DNA of 64,000 bases, taken from the NCBI GenBank assembly GCA_016630905.1, contig WBMQ01000005.1, forward strand, positions 1,612,001-1,676,000, given 5' to 3'. Positions 1 to 9,907 of the stretch are shown piece by piece. The notes beneath the pieces are model-generated. The model saw nothing but the letters and a program-made list of their open reading frames with translations, searched no databases and was not told the origin of the DNA. The stretch's first letter is position 1. Every line of letters starts with the position of its first letter. A program made the translations under genes and the position numbers. The stretch comes from Capillidium heterosporum. Its lineage: Eukaryota; Entomophthoromycota; Entomophthoromycetes; Entomophthorales; Capillidiaceae.

Positions 1-272
1 TGAAATGTCATTGTTTGCCACTTATGCTAATCAATATATAATTTAAAATAATAAAGCATCAAATATTTTGATCTAATAAAGTTAGCTGCTTCCAAGTATA
101 AAACCATAGTATAGTATAGTTTGTGATACTTATTCAAGGTTTATCAACATATGAGCCATATGTAAAAAGGAAGTTTACTTTACATTTGGATAGATTAAAT
201 CGTTTTAGTAACTAGGTCGGAAATATATATCGTATATGTAGGCACTAAAAAAGAAATTTTATCTGAATATAG
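1..272. other. Intergenic, left edge
   Basis: AT-rich sequence with no supported gene. The last 25-30 bases before the tRNA are repeated in inverted orientation next to the second tRNA copy (about 890-916). Confidence 0.6.
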
Positions 273-354
273 GACACTTTGGCCGAGCGGTTAAGGCGTG
301 AGCCTAGAAAGCTCATGGGGTTTCCCCGCGCAGGTTCAAATCCTGCAGGTGTCG
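273..354 (+). tRNA. tRNA-Ser (anticodon AGA)
   Basis: A class II tRNA of 82 nt. The acceptor stem GACACTT pairs with AGGTGTC, followed by discriminator G at 354. The anticodon stem TGAGC/GCTCA encloses loop CTAGAAA, giving anticodon AGA at 306-308 (reads UCU). A long variable arm (TGGGGTTTCCCCG) and T-arm GGTTCAAATCC are present, as expected for serine tRNA. No intron. A T-rich stretch (TTTTCTTTTT) follows and can serve as the RNA polymerase III terminator. An identical copy lies inverted at 808-889. Confidence 0.96.
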
Positions 355-807
355 TTATCTTTTCTTTTTGTTTCTGTTTATACTTCTAAGACGTCTTTTT
401 ATTTCCAAGGTTGAACATCAGGTTATCGTCGACTAACCTTTCTGTTCTGTAATAAATCTCTTATTTGGTGTTAAAAGGATATTGGATTGAGAGGTTTATT
501 TTAGGATGGACATAGTACTATTTTTTTGAATCCCACATTCATATAAAATGTTATTATATAGATATACTTACACTAGCTTCTTTTTACATAATCGACAGGT
601 GGTAACAAACACCTTGAATAAGATTGAACTATCTTTCAGCATATATATTTACTCATCATTAATAGTGTCCAACCTTTTTTCAAATCTTGTAAAAACTAAA
701 TTTAAAGATTCCAAACGAAATTTTGAAAAAGTATAGCATCTCTAATACCTAGACGTCCTTCCCAAGAACATGGGTACCGAAAGAAAGGATGCAAAAAGAG
801 AAGATGA
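355..807. other. Spacer between inverted tRNA genes
   Basis: About 450 bp of AT-rich DNA between the convergently oriented tRNA-Ser genes. The outermost 20 or so bases at each end are Pol III terminator-like T-runs and are part of the inverted repeat. One short open frame (548-736) has no recognisable features and is treated as chance. Confidence 0.6.
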
Positions 808-889
808 CGACACCTGCAGGATTTGAACCTGCGCGGGGAAACCCCATGAGCTTTCTAGGCTCACGCCTTAACCGCTCGGCCAAAGTGTC
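808..889 (-). tRNA. tRNA-Ser (anticodon AGA), inverted second copy
   Basis: Reverse complement is base-for-base the same mature tRNA as 273-354: same acceptor stem, AGA anticodon loop, variable arm and T-arm. The immediate 5' flank (ATCTGAATATAG) and the 3' T-rich terminator are also conserved, so the duplicated unit extends about 25 bp beyond each end of the tRNA. The two genes point at each other. Confidence 0.96.
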
Positions 890-1800
890 CTATATTCAGA
901 TAAATTTTACTTTTAGATACCTATAAATAAAATTTAAAATCTGGCAGACTTTCAATGTTGGTTTTGTCGATCTATATAACGCGAGCTGGTTTACTTTTGA
1001 GATATGTAATTAGAATGCCTACTACTATCCCTTTCTACAAGAATATGCAATATTTCTTGCATGTATTTTCGATAGTATAGTTATGGGTGTATAAAACTTA
1101 TAGCATTTCTATAGCCTTTTATTGTAATATGATGCAACTGTCAATTCGACATCCACGTCCTTCAAAGATTCTTACAAAATTGCAAGCAGCCATACTTAAC
1201 TTCCATCTCCTAGCCTCCTAACTCCATAAAAGTGTATCCACAACCCATTTAACGTAACTACATCTGTAACGTAGTGTACTACTCTCATAGCTAGGTACCC
1301 CATCCCAACCTAAAACTTAATTCTATCCACCACCAGTTTGTTGTGAACTTACGGCTAAAAGTATTTTAGTTGCAGGGTCAAATCGACAAGAATTCCTAAC
1401 AAGATCCTACTTTATCTAATGTGGAACGATTTGTCATCCATTTTGGATGAAGCTAGCTGTTTTGAGCCAATGTCCTTTATGTTAGAAATCAACAGGAACA
1501 AGTTGGCCAAGTTTACGTTAGGTCTTTGTATGGCGAAACACCCTATTGGTTTATTTTGAAATGTGATGCGAGATTATCGAGGGGTTGGACTTTCGATTAG
1601 CATAGGATTTTTACCAAAAGTGGACCTTTCAAAATTCGTAAGTTTGTTCGGGAAAGTTGGATTTGCAAAGTTATTTGAAAAGATGTGGATGCAAGGACTC
1701 TAGAACTTAGGGTGCTTTAGCCACAAGGACAAAGCGATGGCAAAAAGTAGGAAATTTGCTAGACAAAAAGAAAAGTAAATTTTATTGCGAATATATAAAG
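890..1800. other. Intergenic with possible coding remnant
   Basis: No supported gene. At about 1490-1710 the plus strand reads as a peptide-like frame interrupted by one TGA, with hydrophobic and charged residues in plausible order. It may be the relic of a gene, but I recognise no family. Confidence 0.3.
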
Positions 1801-2643
1801 TTAGTTGGTGGTAAATAATGAAATGTTATATATGGAGGAAGGGTGCGACTGCATCTCTTTGAGCTTGTATTCGTCGAGCTCCGAGTAGATGCATTTTAGC
1901 TGTTCTTTTGTTAGCTCCGGTTCGTCGTAGGCAACTCTAGGGTAGTCCAAAGTACTAAAGGACTCGTAGACAATTATCTGTTCATTAAATCTAAATTGCT
2001 TGCTCGATTTGTTGTTGATGTTGGGAAACGATGAAGCATTGCTACTTCGGTAGGGATTGTTAGCTCGTTCCTTTAGAGATTTTTGAGCTAATGTCATTAT
2101 GTCGGACGGCATATCATAGTCATCACTGCTGTCTTCAAATGGGAATATTATGTCTAAGGTCGGCCTCTCTTGAAGAGAACCGGACCAGGTATGTCGGTTT
2201 TCATGGGGTTTCTTGAGGGCTGATTTAGCAGGCTTTGTATTTAGTTGACGGGGTGAGGTTGCCTTTAGGAGTGCTAAAGTTTCAAGTGTCGGTTCTTCAG
2301 TTTCCATTGAGGAGATGATTGATAAGTTTTCACTTAGAGTGCTATGGGTTGCGCTGGGCGAGGCACTGTGCATGCTACATGTACAGTCACCTTCGCAGTT
2401 GCAAATGTAACCTGACTCTGGGGCTGGTTCGGCGAGTTTTAAGATCTTGGGGGTGCTGAATTTGATAGGCACCTGTAGCTGATCCTGGCAGTTGTCTTCA
2501 CTATTATTTTCGGAGCGTTGGCTACGTTTCAACAACTTGCCTATCGGCAGACCGAACGGGTTGAAGGTTGTGTCCTTGTTCTTATTTTCCAAGAACGATA
2601 TCGCCATATTGAACTTTTTGGGGAGACCTAAAGATAGCTTCAT
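1801..2643 (-). CDS. Hypothetical disordered protein with Cys cluster
   Basis: A single-exon gene of 280 aa that I do not recognise. The protein is Ser-, Pro-, Glu- and Lys-rich and looks mostly disordered. It begins MKLSLGLPKKF and contains a short cysteine cluster near residues 80-92 (C-N-C-E-G-D-C-T-C) that could bind a metal. There are acidic Ser/Asp patches around residue 172 (FEDSSDDYDMPSD) and an acidic C-terminal third. No signal peptide or membrane segment. A TATA-like element (TATAAATAG on the minus strand, about 2711-2720) lies about 70 bp upstream of the ATG, supporting this start. Codon use is richer in GC than the flanks, which argues for a real gene. It has no close neighbour in the same orientation. 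Confidence 0.65.
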   Translation of the reverse strand: MKLSLGLPKKFNMAISFLENKNKDTTFNPFGLPIGKLLKRSQRSENNSEDNCQDQLQVPIKFSTPKILKLAEPAPESGYICNCEGDCTCSMHSASPSATHSTLSENLSIISSMETEEPTLETLALLKATSPRQLNTKPAKSALKKPHENRHTWSGSLQERPTLDIIFPFEDSSDDYDMPSDIMTLAQKSLKERANNPYRSSNASSFPNINNKSSKQFRFNEQIIVYESFSTLDYPRVAYDEPELTKEQLKCIYSELDEYKLKEMQSHPSSIYNISLFTTN

Positions 2644-4341
2644 TGTTGATTTGCAAGTGAATTACAAGTCGAAATAAAATAGAGTTTGGGCAAAATGGGA
2701 GAAATAGTCATCTATTTATAACCTTTGTTTCAACTTTGCAAATCATTTCAATCCAATCCAGTAATCCTACAATTTATAAGCATTTCCAATTTGGAGTCCA
2801 ATCCTGCAAACTGGTTTGGAGGTATGAAATCATATCTGCTAAAATAAGCAGGGCAGCCTCCAATTGTGGTTGAACGGGACTTGAGTTTTGGTTTCTCGGA
2901 CTAATTGGTAAGGGTAATAGTACTTCTTTTGGAATACAGAGTAGACCGGGCCAATCGTTTGGATGTTGATTATATCATAGGTATAACGGGAATGCCTAAG
3001 ACTAGCAACCATTAGCTGCAATCTAACTTGATGGATTCTAGCTTTGAAATGGGTACGGATAAAGTAGGCACTTTATAAATAAAACGATCATAAGAACCTT
3101 GGTATTTTATGCCTATTTAATCTCTTGATATATTTGGGATAGTTCCTGTTGGCTTTGAACATTCGAGTGCCATTAGGTCTGTAGGTGGTGGGTGGCTTTG
3201 AATGCTATTCTTAGTAATCCTTTATCGTAAAGAACTAAAATAGACTGGGCATTGGCGTCGGAAGTACATGCTATGTCCGATAATCTCCTAGTAATTGTAT
3301 GCTGAAGCTTATTTACTTGTTAGGAAAGTCCCGTCAGGTGCAATGCTAAAAGTTATGCTGGTGCATCGAATCGCGGTTCAAGCTAAATGCTTGATCCAGA
3401 GGTAGGTTACAGAGTTTCAGAGTGGCGGTTTTCGTTTGGGACTAATATGCTCAAGCTTACTGTCAATATTGGTTATCAGGTCAGATGTCGCTTTGCTACC
3501 ATGTCTAGCAAATTTTATCAATGTTTTCAATAGAATACTTGCATACTTTGCTTGATGATTCCCTGCAAACGGCAAAGTATATCTAAAGATACAGCTGTAG
3601 TTGAAGGTGACACTAAATCTGCACACAATAATAACCAATTTGCTAATGATTCAAATCTAATAGCAAAGTTTAAAACTGTCAACAGATTTTGGATATTTCA
3701 TTATATAGTTTAGACTAAAGTTTGTTGTAGCAAAACCCTATTGTTGTATACTTAGGTTGGTTTAGTTCTAATCTAAGCAACCAACCTGCGGATCCTAAAC
3801 TGACAAATTAAATCGATTGAAAGCTAAAGTTATCATCATATTAGTGGCTGTTGAAACTGAGTAGAATAGTGTTTTCATTCAACAAATCAAATCCCTAATA
3901 AAGTATAAAAATTACGTAATATTAATTAAAGAGCCTAAAACTAATACTATGGTCAAATAAAAAGCTGGAAATCTTTTGTAGATACAATTTGATTGATCAT
4001 GCCAATTTTATTAGTTTTCAATCAGAGTAGTTCTATCTTTAGGTGACTGCTCATGCTAACTCTCCTTCATTCCTATACCGAGGAAGCTATCAAGTCTTTT
4101 AGGTAGAAGAAAGTCGAATCCCAACCATCAGTACTTATTTCAACGCTATTTTAATTAAGTGGTTTGAAATATAGATATTGGTAAGTTTTAAATACTTTGG
4201 AAAGCACATCGCGTTTATACCCGACCCACCAAATTTCTTATTTCAACTCAACAAATAAATCCCATGTTCAATTCACTATTTATTGCTTCTAAAAAGTATT
4301 TTAATTAACAATGCTATTAGGTTATATAAAACCTGCACGAT
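2644..4341. other. Intergenic upstream of ATG4
   Basis: About 1.7 kb, mostly AT-rich. It holds the promoter of the minus-strand hypothetical gene (TATA near 2715) and one possible small minus-strand gene at 2839-3012 (separate entry). Nothing else is supported; an open frame at 3417-3638 lacks an ATG. Confidence 0.5.
2839..3012 (-). CDS. Possible small protein (57 aa)
   Basis: ATG at 3012-3010 opens a 57-codon frame, starting MVASLRHSRY and ending in TAG at 2839. Its third codon positions are rich in C (GGC, GTC, TAC, ACC, AAC), unlike the AT-rich surroundings, which hints at coding. A TATA-like TTTATAAAG sits on the minus strand near 3071-3080, about 60 bp upstream. The peptide is basic and Tyr-rich with no signal peptide, membrane helix or known motif. 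It may equally be a fragment of a longer gene or chance. Confidence 0.28.
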   Translation of the reverse strand: MVASLRHSRYTYDIINIQTIGPVYSVFQKKYYYPYQLVRETKTQVPFNHNWRLPCLF

Positions 4342-5899
4342 ATGTCCGACGTCAACTCAACCCAAAACTATAAATGCGAAGAAGAAGGTTTAGTTGGTAG
4401 AATGCTTGGTGGTGTCAAAGATACCGCCTCAAACTTTACGCTACGTGCTAGTAACTACACGTCCGCCCTTTTACCAGTCGCCTTCCATGAGTCAATTGCT
4501 CCATGCACTCCAAGAGAAAATGGTATGAAACGAATGGACGACCTTTTAAACTCCTACCGCTCATCCCAGAAGACTAAACGTAGCTCAAGGGTATCAACCC
4601 AATCCGAAATATCCAGCCTTACGACGTTAGAAGACCCCAACGATGTATGGTTGCTTGGAAAGAGGTACGGTATCACTTTGACTGAAGATGGTTCGAACGA
4701 GACCTTGGAGTCCCTACTCGAAGACTATAACTCGCAGCTCTGGTTTACTTACCGTCATCACTTCCCAAATATAGCCCCAACCAACCATACATCCGATTCA
4801 GGTTGGGGATGCATGATGCGCACCGGTCAGTGTTTACTGGGACAGACCTATGTTCGAATGTATCTTGGAAGAGGTAGTCGATTGAGTTATATAAACTAAC
4901 TTTTACATAGATTGGAGGTTGAAGGATAATGAGGCTCCAGAAATTGGCAAGATATACGTCAAAATCCTAAAATGGTTTCTAGACGAGCTGTCCCCACACG
5001 CGCCCTATTCCATTCACCGGATCACGCTCCTGGGCCAACAGTTCAAGACTAAGATCGGTGAGTGGTTTCGACCTTCAACTGTCGCAAACGTCATCAAGGC
5101 TCTAGTGTTTGACCACCACGAGCCGGGCCTAAATGTTTACACCAACGACCAAGCCGTTATATATAGACCAAGTATATTGAATTCAATATTGCCTACTTCC
5201 GCCTACTCCGAGATAGCAAGTCGTTCCTCGTCATCTGCAGCCTTGCATTCCAACCCTGATAACCCGGCCGGGTTTACTCCAACACTTATCCTGATGACCG
5301 TGCATCTGGGACCAACTTCTATAAACCCGATCTACTTTGATGCAGTCAAGGTATGGGCTATAATATAATTTACTGACATTCCAATAGGAGTTGTTTCATA
5401 TTCCCCAATGCGTCGGAATTGCCGGGTAAGCCACAGTGTACACAAATGTCTTTAATAACGTCACCTTAGAGGTAAACCTAGGTCTTCCTACTACTTCATG
5501 GGATACGAAGGCGACGATCTAATCTACTTGGATCCACATTACAACCGTCTAGCTGTTCAGAGCAAGGACGCCAATACCCCGGCGGTAGCATTTAATTATT
5601 ATGGTAAATATTGATTTAACATTTAGGACTTCGAAAGCTACCACTGTTACGATGTTCACAAACTTCCGATCAGCTCTATGGACCCTTCAATGCTGGTCGG
5701 GTTCTTCTGTGAAAAGGCTGAGGACTTTGATGATCTGTGCTTCCGATTGCGACAGTCCAAATCATCTCATCCCATCTTCACCATCAGTAATGCGATAGAG
5801 CCCACTGACACCTACAACTTCACCATGAAGACAAACTCGGATGACTTTGTCGACATCGATGATTTTGCTGAATTTGATCGTGGCATGGATGCCGAGTAG
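4342..5899 (+). CDS. ATG4: Cysteine protease ATG4 (autophagy)
   Basis: Five exons (4342-4873, 4911-5350, 5388-5425, 5470-5584, 5627-5899) join in frame to 465 aa; introns are 37, 37, 44 and 42 nt. ATG4 is a cytosolic peptidase C54 that processes ATG8 at its C-terminal glycine and later deconjugates it from phosphatidylethanolamine. The catalytic Cys is in SDSGWGCMMRTGQ (about Cys157). The Asp and His are in YLDPH (about Asp358 and His360). Family blocks LGRDWRL, VGIAGGKPRSSYYF and LDPSM-type MDPSMLVGFF are restored across the splice junctions, which is the best evidence for the intron placement. The C-terminus carries DDFVDIDDF, a likely ATG8-interacting (LIR) motif. The long N-terminal extension before residue 100 is family-typical and variable. 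Intron 4 could be read as 23 nt, but only the 42-nt version keeps frame. Confidence 0.93.
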
Positions 5900-7666
5900 G
5901 TGAGTTTGTATAATTTTACAAGTTGACCTTCCTTTGCTGCTACTTCCTCTATACATGAACATTACCCCAACCCCCTTAAAACACTTATTTATGACTGCTT
6001 ACTAAAAATTGAATGCCTTCCTTGCTTCCCCAACCTAAAATAAATACTGCTTGTTATTTATGCTTCCCTCCTTCGGTTCAATCCTCCAATCTATAAAGTA
6101 CCGACACTGGCATCATATACTCCCACAACCCAGTATTTTAATCTTTTAACTAGTGCAATTGTCCAAGTCCTTGATGTGATTCCTACCCTAGTCATCGGTT
6201 AGCAATTACTAGTATGCCAACTAGCTCCCTAAATACCTGCCCCACATGCAACATCGATTTCACTAACAACTTCTATACTGTACTAACTTTATTTATTTAG
6301 TTCGTTTTCATAGGTGTAGCTAGGTACCATCGGATCCTGTATATCTTTAAAAGCTTTAGCTGTAGGTACTTCGGCACTCACTTTGGCTTAAAACCTACAC
6401 GCTACATTTATCTTCTGATTTCGATCACAAGATGCTATTCAACTTTTATTTATGTGCACTATAGTTTACTCCTCTAACTCAACTATATACATGCCCTATA
6501 TCTACTTATCTTATCCTACCGGCTTTGGTCTATCTACAGCCTTAACTACTGACTTGACAGGATGTCTTTGATAATAAAGTAAACAAATAAATACAGGCTG
6601 CATTTTTGTTAATAATAAAGTATAAGCAAATAAATTAATATTCAAGTATATGCTACATAGTATTAAATAAGGTGTATTTCGATTCTATATTAAGTCAATA
6701 TAAATCAACAAGCAAGTCAAAAGGATTACTGTTGTCAATAATATTATGGTAGTTTTCACCAAAAGTCGGTATATTGACATCTATAGATGCTTTTAAGACA
6801 TGTACAGGTGATTAAAGCTGCCCCAATCCAGATGAACATTGATATATAGTGATGTCGTTTAAATTTTACTCAAAACTAGCAGCTTCCATAACTACAACAA
6901 CGTGGCATATTTACAAATGTTCCAAGATCACTAAACTAATGCTGAAATACTGTGGAAACTTGGGGACCAATCTAGCCAAGAACTTAAGTTTAGGGGAAAT
7001 CTTTATAGTTTGGTAGTAGTAGGCATGCTTCTTTAAGGATAATGGTGGGATGATCGACTGTTTGGAAATATATAAGAAATTGTCATTAAAGTTACTGGAA
7101 TTTTCACAATCACAAATTGGATGGGATACAGCTGGGCTGCAAGATGCTGTAGATATATCAAAAGGATTTAGGTTTAAAAAACCGAAAAACCGATAATAGG
7201 TACATCGGATTATCAGCTATAGGTTCATCCAATTAAAGATGGTGATCAAATGATTGAGGCGAATGTCTATTGGATTTAGACATATTTTGTAAAGTTGGTG
7301 AGGAAATGGTATTTGATATTTGATGAGTAATATAGAATTCAGGTTATCGAACAAATATTCATATGTATATATAATTTAGAAACTAGTAGAATATTCTAGT
7401 AGGTGTATATATCAAGTAGCTTCCCAGTAGTAGGCTTCAAATAAGGTTTTGGTTTATCCATAAAAAGATAAATGCTCTTACTCATGTCTAGATCAAAATC
7501 GACTTTTCACCCGAATTAGTCAAATTAGAATAAGTAGTGAACCACTTCGGCAAAAGGTCTTAGTAACGCCACCTAATCTAAAGAGCTTTTCCGATTCCTT
7601 AGCAGCAAAGTATCAAAAAGTATATAAGCCTAGACAAGCCCAAAATTCAAATTTCATCTTAGAAAA
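5900..7666. other. Intergenic between ATG4 and UGT array
   Basis: About 1.77 kb without a supported gene. The first 600 bp are pyrimidine-rich on the plus strand (ATG4 3' region), the rest AT-rich. A TATA box (TATATAAG, 7621-7628) lies 40 bp before the first UGT start. Confidence 0.55.
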
Positions 7667-9352
7667 ATGCAATTTACAAAGGTTTTATCAGCCCTAGCTT
7701 TAATATCAGCCTACACCTCCCAATCGAAAGTTGAAGAGCAGAAGCTGAAAGTTTTAGTGCATTCTAACGTAGGCCGATCCCATATAAAACCAATTTTTGA
7801 AGTTTGCAAGGTATTGAGGGCGCGAGGCCATGAGATCAAGTATGCAGCAGCTGACGACAACTTGAAATTTGCTCAGGAGTTCAATTTCGACTTCGTCAGC
7901 CTAGGTGGTGGGTACGAGTACGAAGATAAGTCGCTCCAGAACTTCAGGAAATTCCTCAAGCAGAAGAAAAAGCTCGACTTTCTACCTATAGTTGGAGGAT
8001 TGTTTAGCTTTAGAATGACACGAATGTATGATATCACCTTCCAACCTTTTTACAACCTAGCCGAAAAGTACAGGCCCGACTTGATTATGTGTGACTTTTT
8101 TGCCCCAGCTTGTAGAGATGTAGCTGAAGCCCTAAACATCCCAGTTATAATTGGGTATCAGACTATTGATGGGTTCGGTATTGTAACCTCCAAAACTAAC
8201 ACCATGTCGATGGCCTACCAACCGATAACTACCAACGAGCTGACGTTCTTTGAGAGGCTCAAAGACAAAATTTACCAACCTTTACGAGCCATCTACTACT
8301 TCTCACCAATGGTAAAGGGTATGAACGAGATGCGCAAGAAGTACGGTGTCCCAACCTCCTTCATGCCTTTTGGGAGATTCGATAATGTCTATGGGATCGC
8401 CAACACGTTCATAGGCTTTGAAGCTGCTAATGCCATTCCACCTAACGTCAAAATTATCGGACCTATATTATCAGATGAGCATGTCTTACTTTCCGATGGC
8501 TTAAAAAATTTCTTCGATAATAATAAGCGTATTCTCTACATAGCTTTCGGGTCCAACGTTCCTCTAGAGGACTTTGATGTCGAGAACCTTCTAAACGCCT
8601 CCATATTAGCTTTGGAGAACGATGTTATCGATGGGGTAGCTTGGGGATTAGGCAAGACTTTGATTTCCAACTTCCCGAAGACTATTACCCTCAACAATCA
8701 GACCATCGAAGTTGCTGATCTCATCGACGGTGAACACGACAGGATCCGAATCCTAAAATGGGCACCTCAGATAGACATTCTCAAGCACGCTAACACCAAG
8801 GTATTCATCTCCCATGGGGGTTTGGAATCTACCTTTGAAGCAGTGACCTCAGGAACTCCAATAGCAGTCATCCCTGTCTTTGCTGACCAGCCAAGAAATG
8901 CTAAAAAAATCGAGAATATGGGTGTAGGGAGGTATATCGATAGAATAGACACCAATCCCAAGCAAACCTACGAAATTATCAAGTACCTTGTTGAAGATCC
9001 CGACAATAATATCAAGCCCAACGTTGAAAAGTTCAAGATGTTGAGCCTGCAGTACTCTAAGCGCAAGTTCAAGGCAGCTGAAGATATCGAGGATATGGTA
9101 GCTCTCGCTAAACAGTGTAGGAAGTTCGAACCTTTCACTCCTGGTCAGACACCATGCGAGATTAAGCACCTAATTCCAGTATCTACCGAGATGAATCCAA
9201 TAACTGCCAATAACTTAGATTTATACCTGTTCGCCTTCATCACTTTAGTTTTGGTTGTATTGTGTTTAGGCTATGTTGTATTTAAGTTTGTAGCTTTTGT
9301 CCTAAAAGTTTTATTTGGAAGAGCTATAAATAAGGATAAGAAAACACAGTAG
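7667..9352 (+). CDS. UDP-glycosyltransferase, ER type (UGT copy A)
   Basis: An intact intronless 561-aa member of glycosyltransferase family 1 (UDPGT). Such enzymes transfer sugar from a UDP-sugar to small lipophilic acceptors. Residues 1-20 form a signal peptide. GRSH (His39) matches the catalytic His and CDFFAPACRDVAE near residue 140 contains the partner acidic residue. The UDP-sugar-binding signature is at about 375-418 (VFISHGGLESTFEAV then FADQPRNAKKIENMGVG). One C-terminal membrane helix (about 520-548) is followed by a short basic tail ending KKTQ, a KKXX ER-retrieval signal, so the catalytic domain should be lumenal. TATA box at 7621-7628. First of five plus-strand tandem copies; the acceptor and the exact sugar cannot be told from sequence. 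Confidence 0.93.
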   Translation: MQFTKVLSALALISAYTSQSKVEEQKLKVLVHSNVGRSHIKPIFEVCKVLRARGHEIKYAAADDNLKFAQEFNFDFVSLGGGYEYEDKSLQNFRKFLKQKKKLDFLPIVGGLFSFRMTRMYDITFQPFYNLAEKYRPDLIMCDFFAPACRDVAEALNIPVIIGYQTIDGFGIVTSKTNTMSMAYQPITTNELTFFERLKDKIYQPLRAIYYFSPMVKGMNEMRKKYGVPTSFMPFGRFDNVYGIANTFIGFEAANAIPPNVKIIGPILSDEHVLLSDGLKNFFDNNKRILYIAFGSNVPLEDFDVENLLNASILALENDVIDGVAWGLGKTLISNFPKTITLNNQTIEVADLIDGEHDRIRILKWAPQIDILKHANTKVFISHGGLESTFEAVTSGTPIAVIPVFADQPRNAKKIENMGVGRYIDRIDTNPKQTYEIIKYLVEDPDNNIKPNVEKFKMLSLQYSKRKFKAAEDIEDMVALAKQCRKFEPFTPGQTPCEIKHLIPVSTEMNPITANNLDLYLFAFITLVLVVLCLGYVVFKFVAFVLKVLFGRAINKDKKTQ

Positions 9353-9907
9353 ATTCTTAGATATAAGTTCAATTCTATTGTATATTGCTTAGTCTATAAA
9401 TGCATAACATTAATTTGTCTTATTTTTCGATTATTTTCCATTTTTTAAAATTATAAATCAGTTAAAGGTTAATATAGTCAACTATATATTTTACAACTTC
9501 CCAAATGATAGTATTATCAGAAATGATTTTCCTTAAATACACATATATCAACCATTTAAATTAAAGTTATAGCTCAAATGTATACTGTTTACGGGTATAT
9601 TGCCAAGGAAGCTTATAGAAAAGACCAAAGTTGTTAATAGAGGTTCTGACAAACTTCTACTGAAATAGATACCTCAGCACAGTCAATTGTTAAGCTTGTT
9701 ATAAAAGTCTCAGGAGTTTGGCTCCATGTCTTGGGCACAAATTATCCTTTACTTGAATAGGTAAAAATACTATAAATTTATACACCATAATGGTAAAAAT
9801 GTGGGGATAGCAAATTTCTCTTAATGTAATTTGGATTCAAAACAAGTCAGTTATGTAATATATATAAACATGGGAAAATCTTAAAAGCAGACCTACATCT
9901 TAGAAGA
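9353..9907. other. Spacer between UGT A and B
   Basis: AT-rich 555 bp. It contains the promoter of the next copy, with a TATA stretch (TATATATAAAC) at about 9857-9869. No gene seen. Confidence 0.6.

Noticed and set aside
3417-3638. Minus-strand 73-codon frame
   Set aside because: No ATG at its start and no coding bias.
5604-5626. A 23-nt intron in ATG4
   Set aside because: It puts the last exon out of frame; a donor at 5585 (42 nt) keeps the conserved protein.
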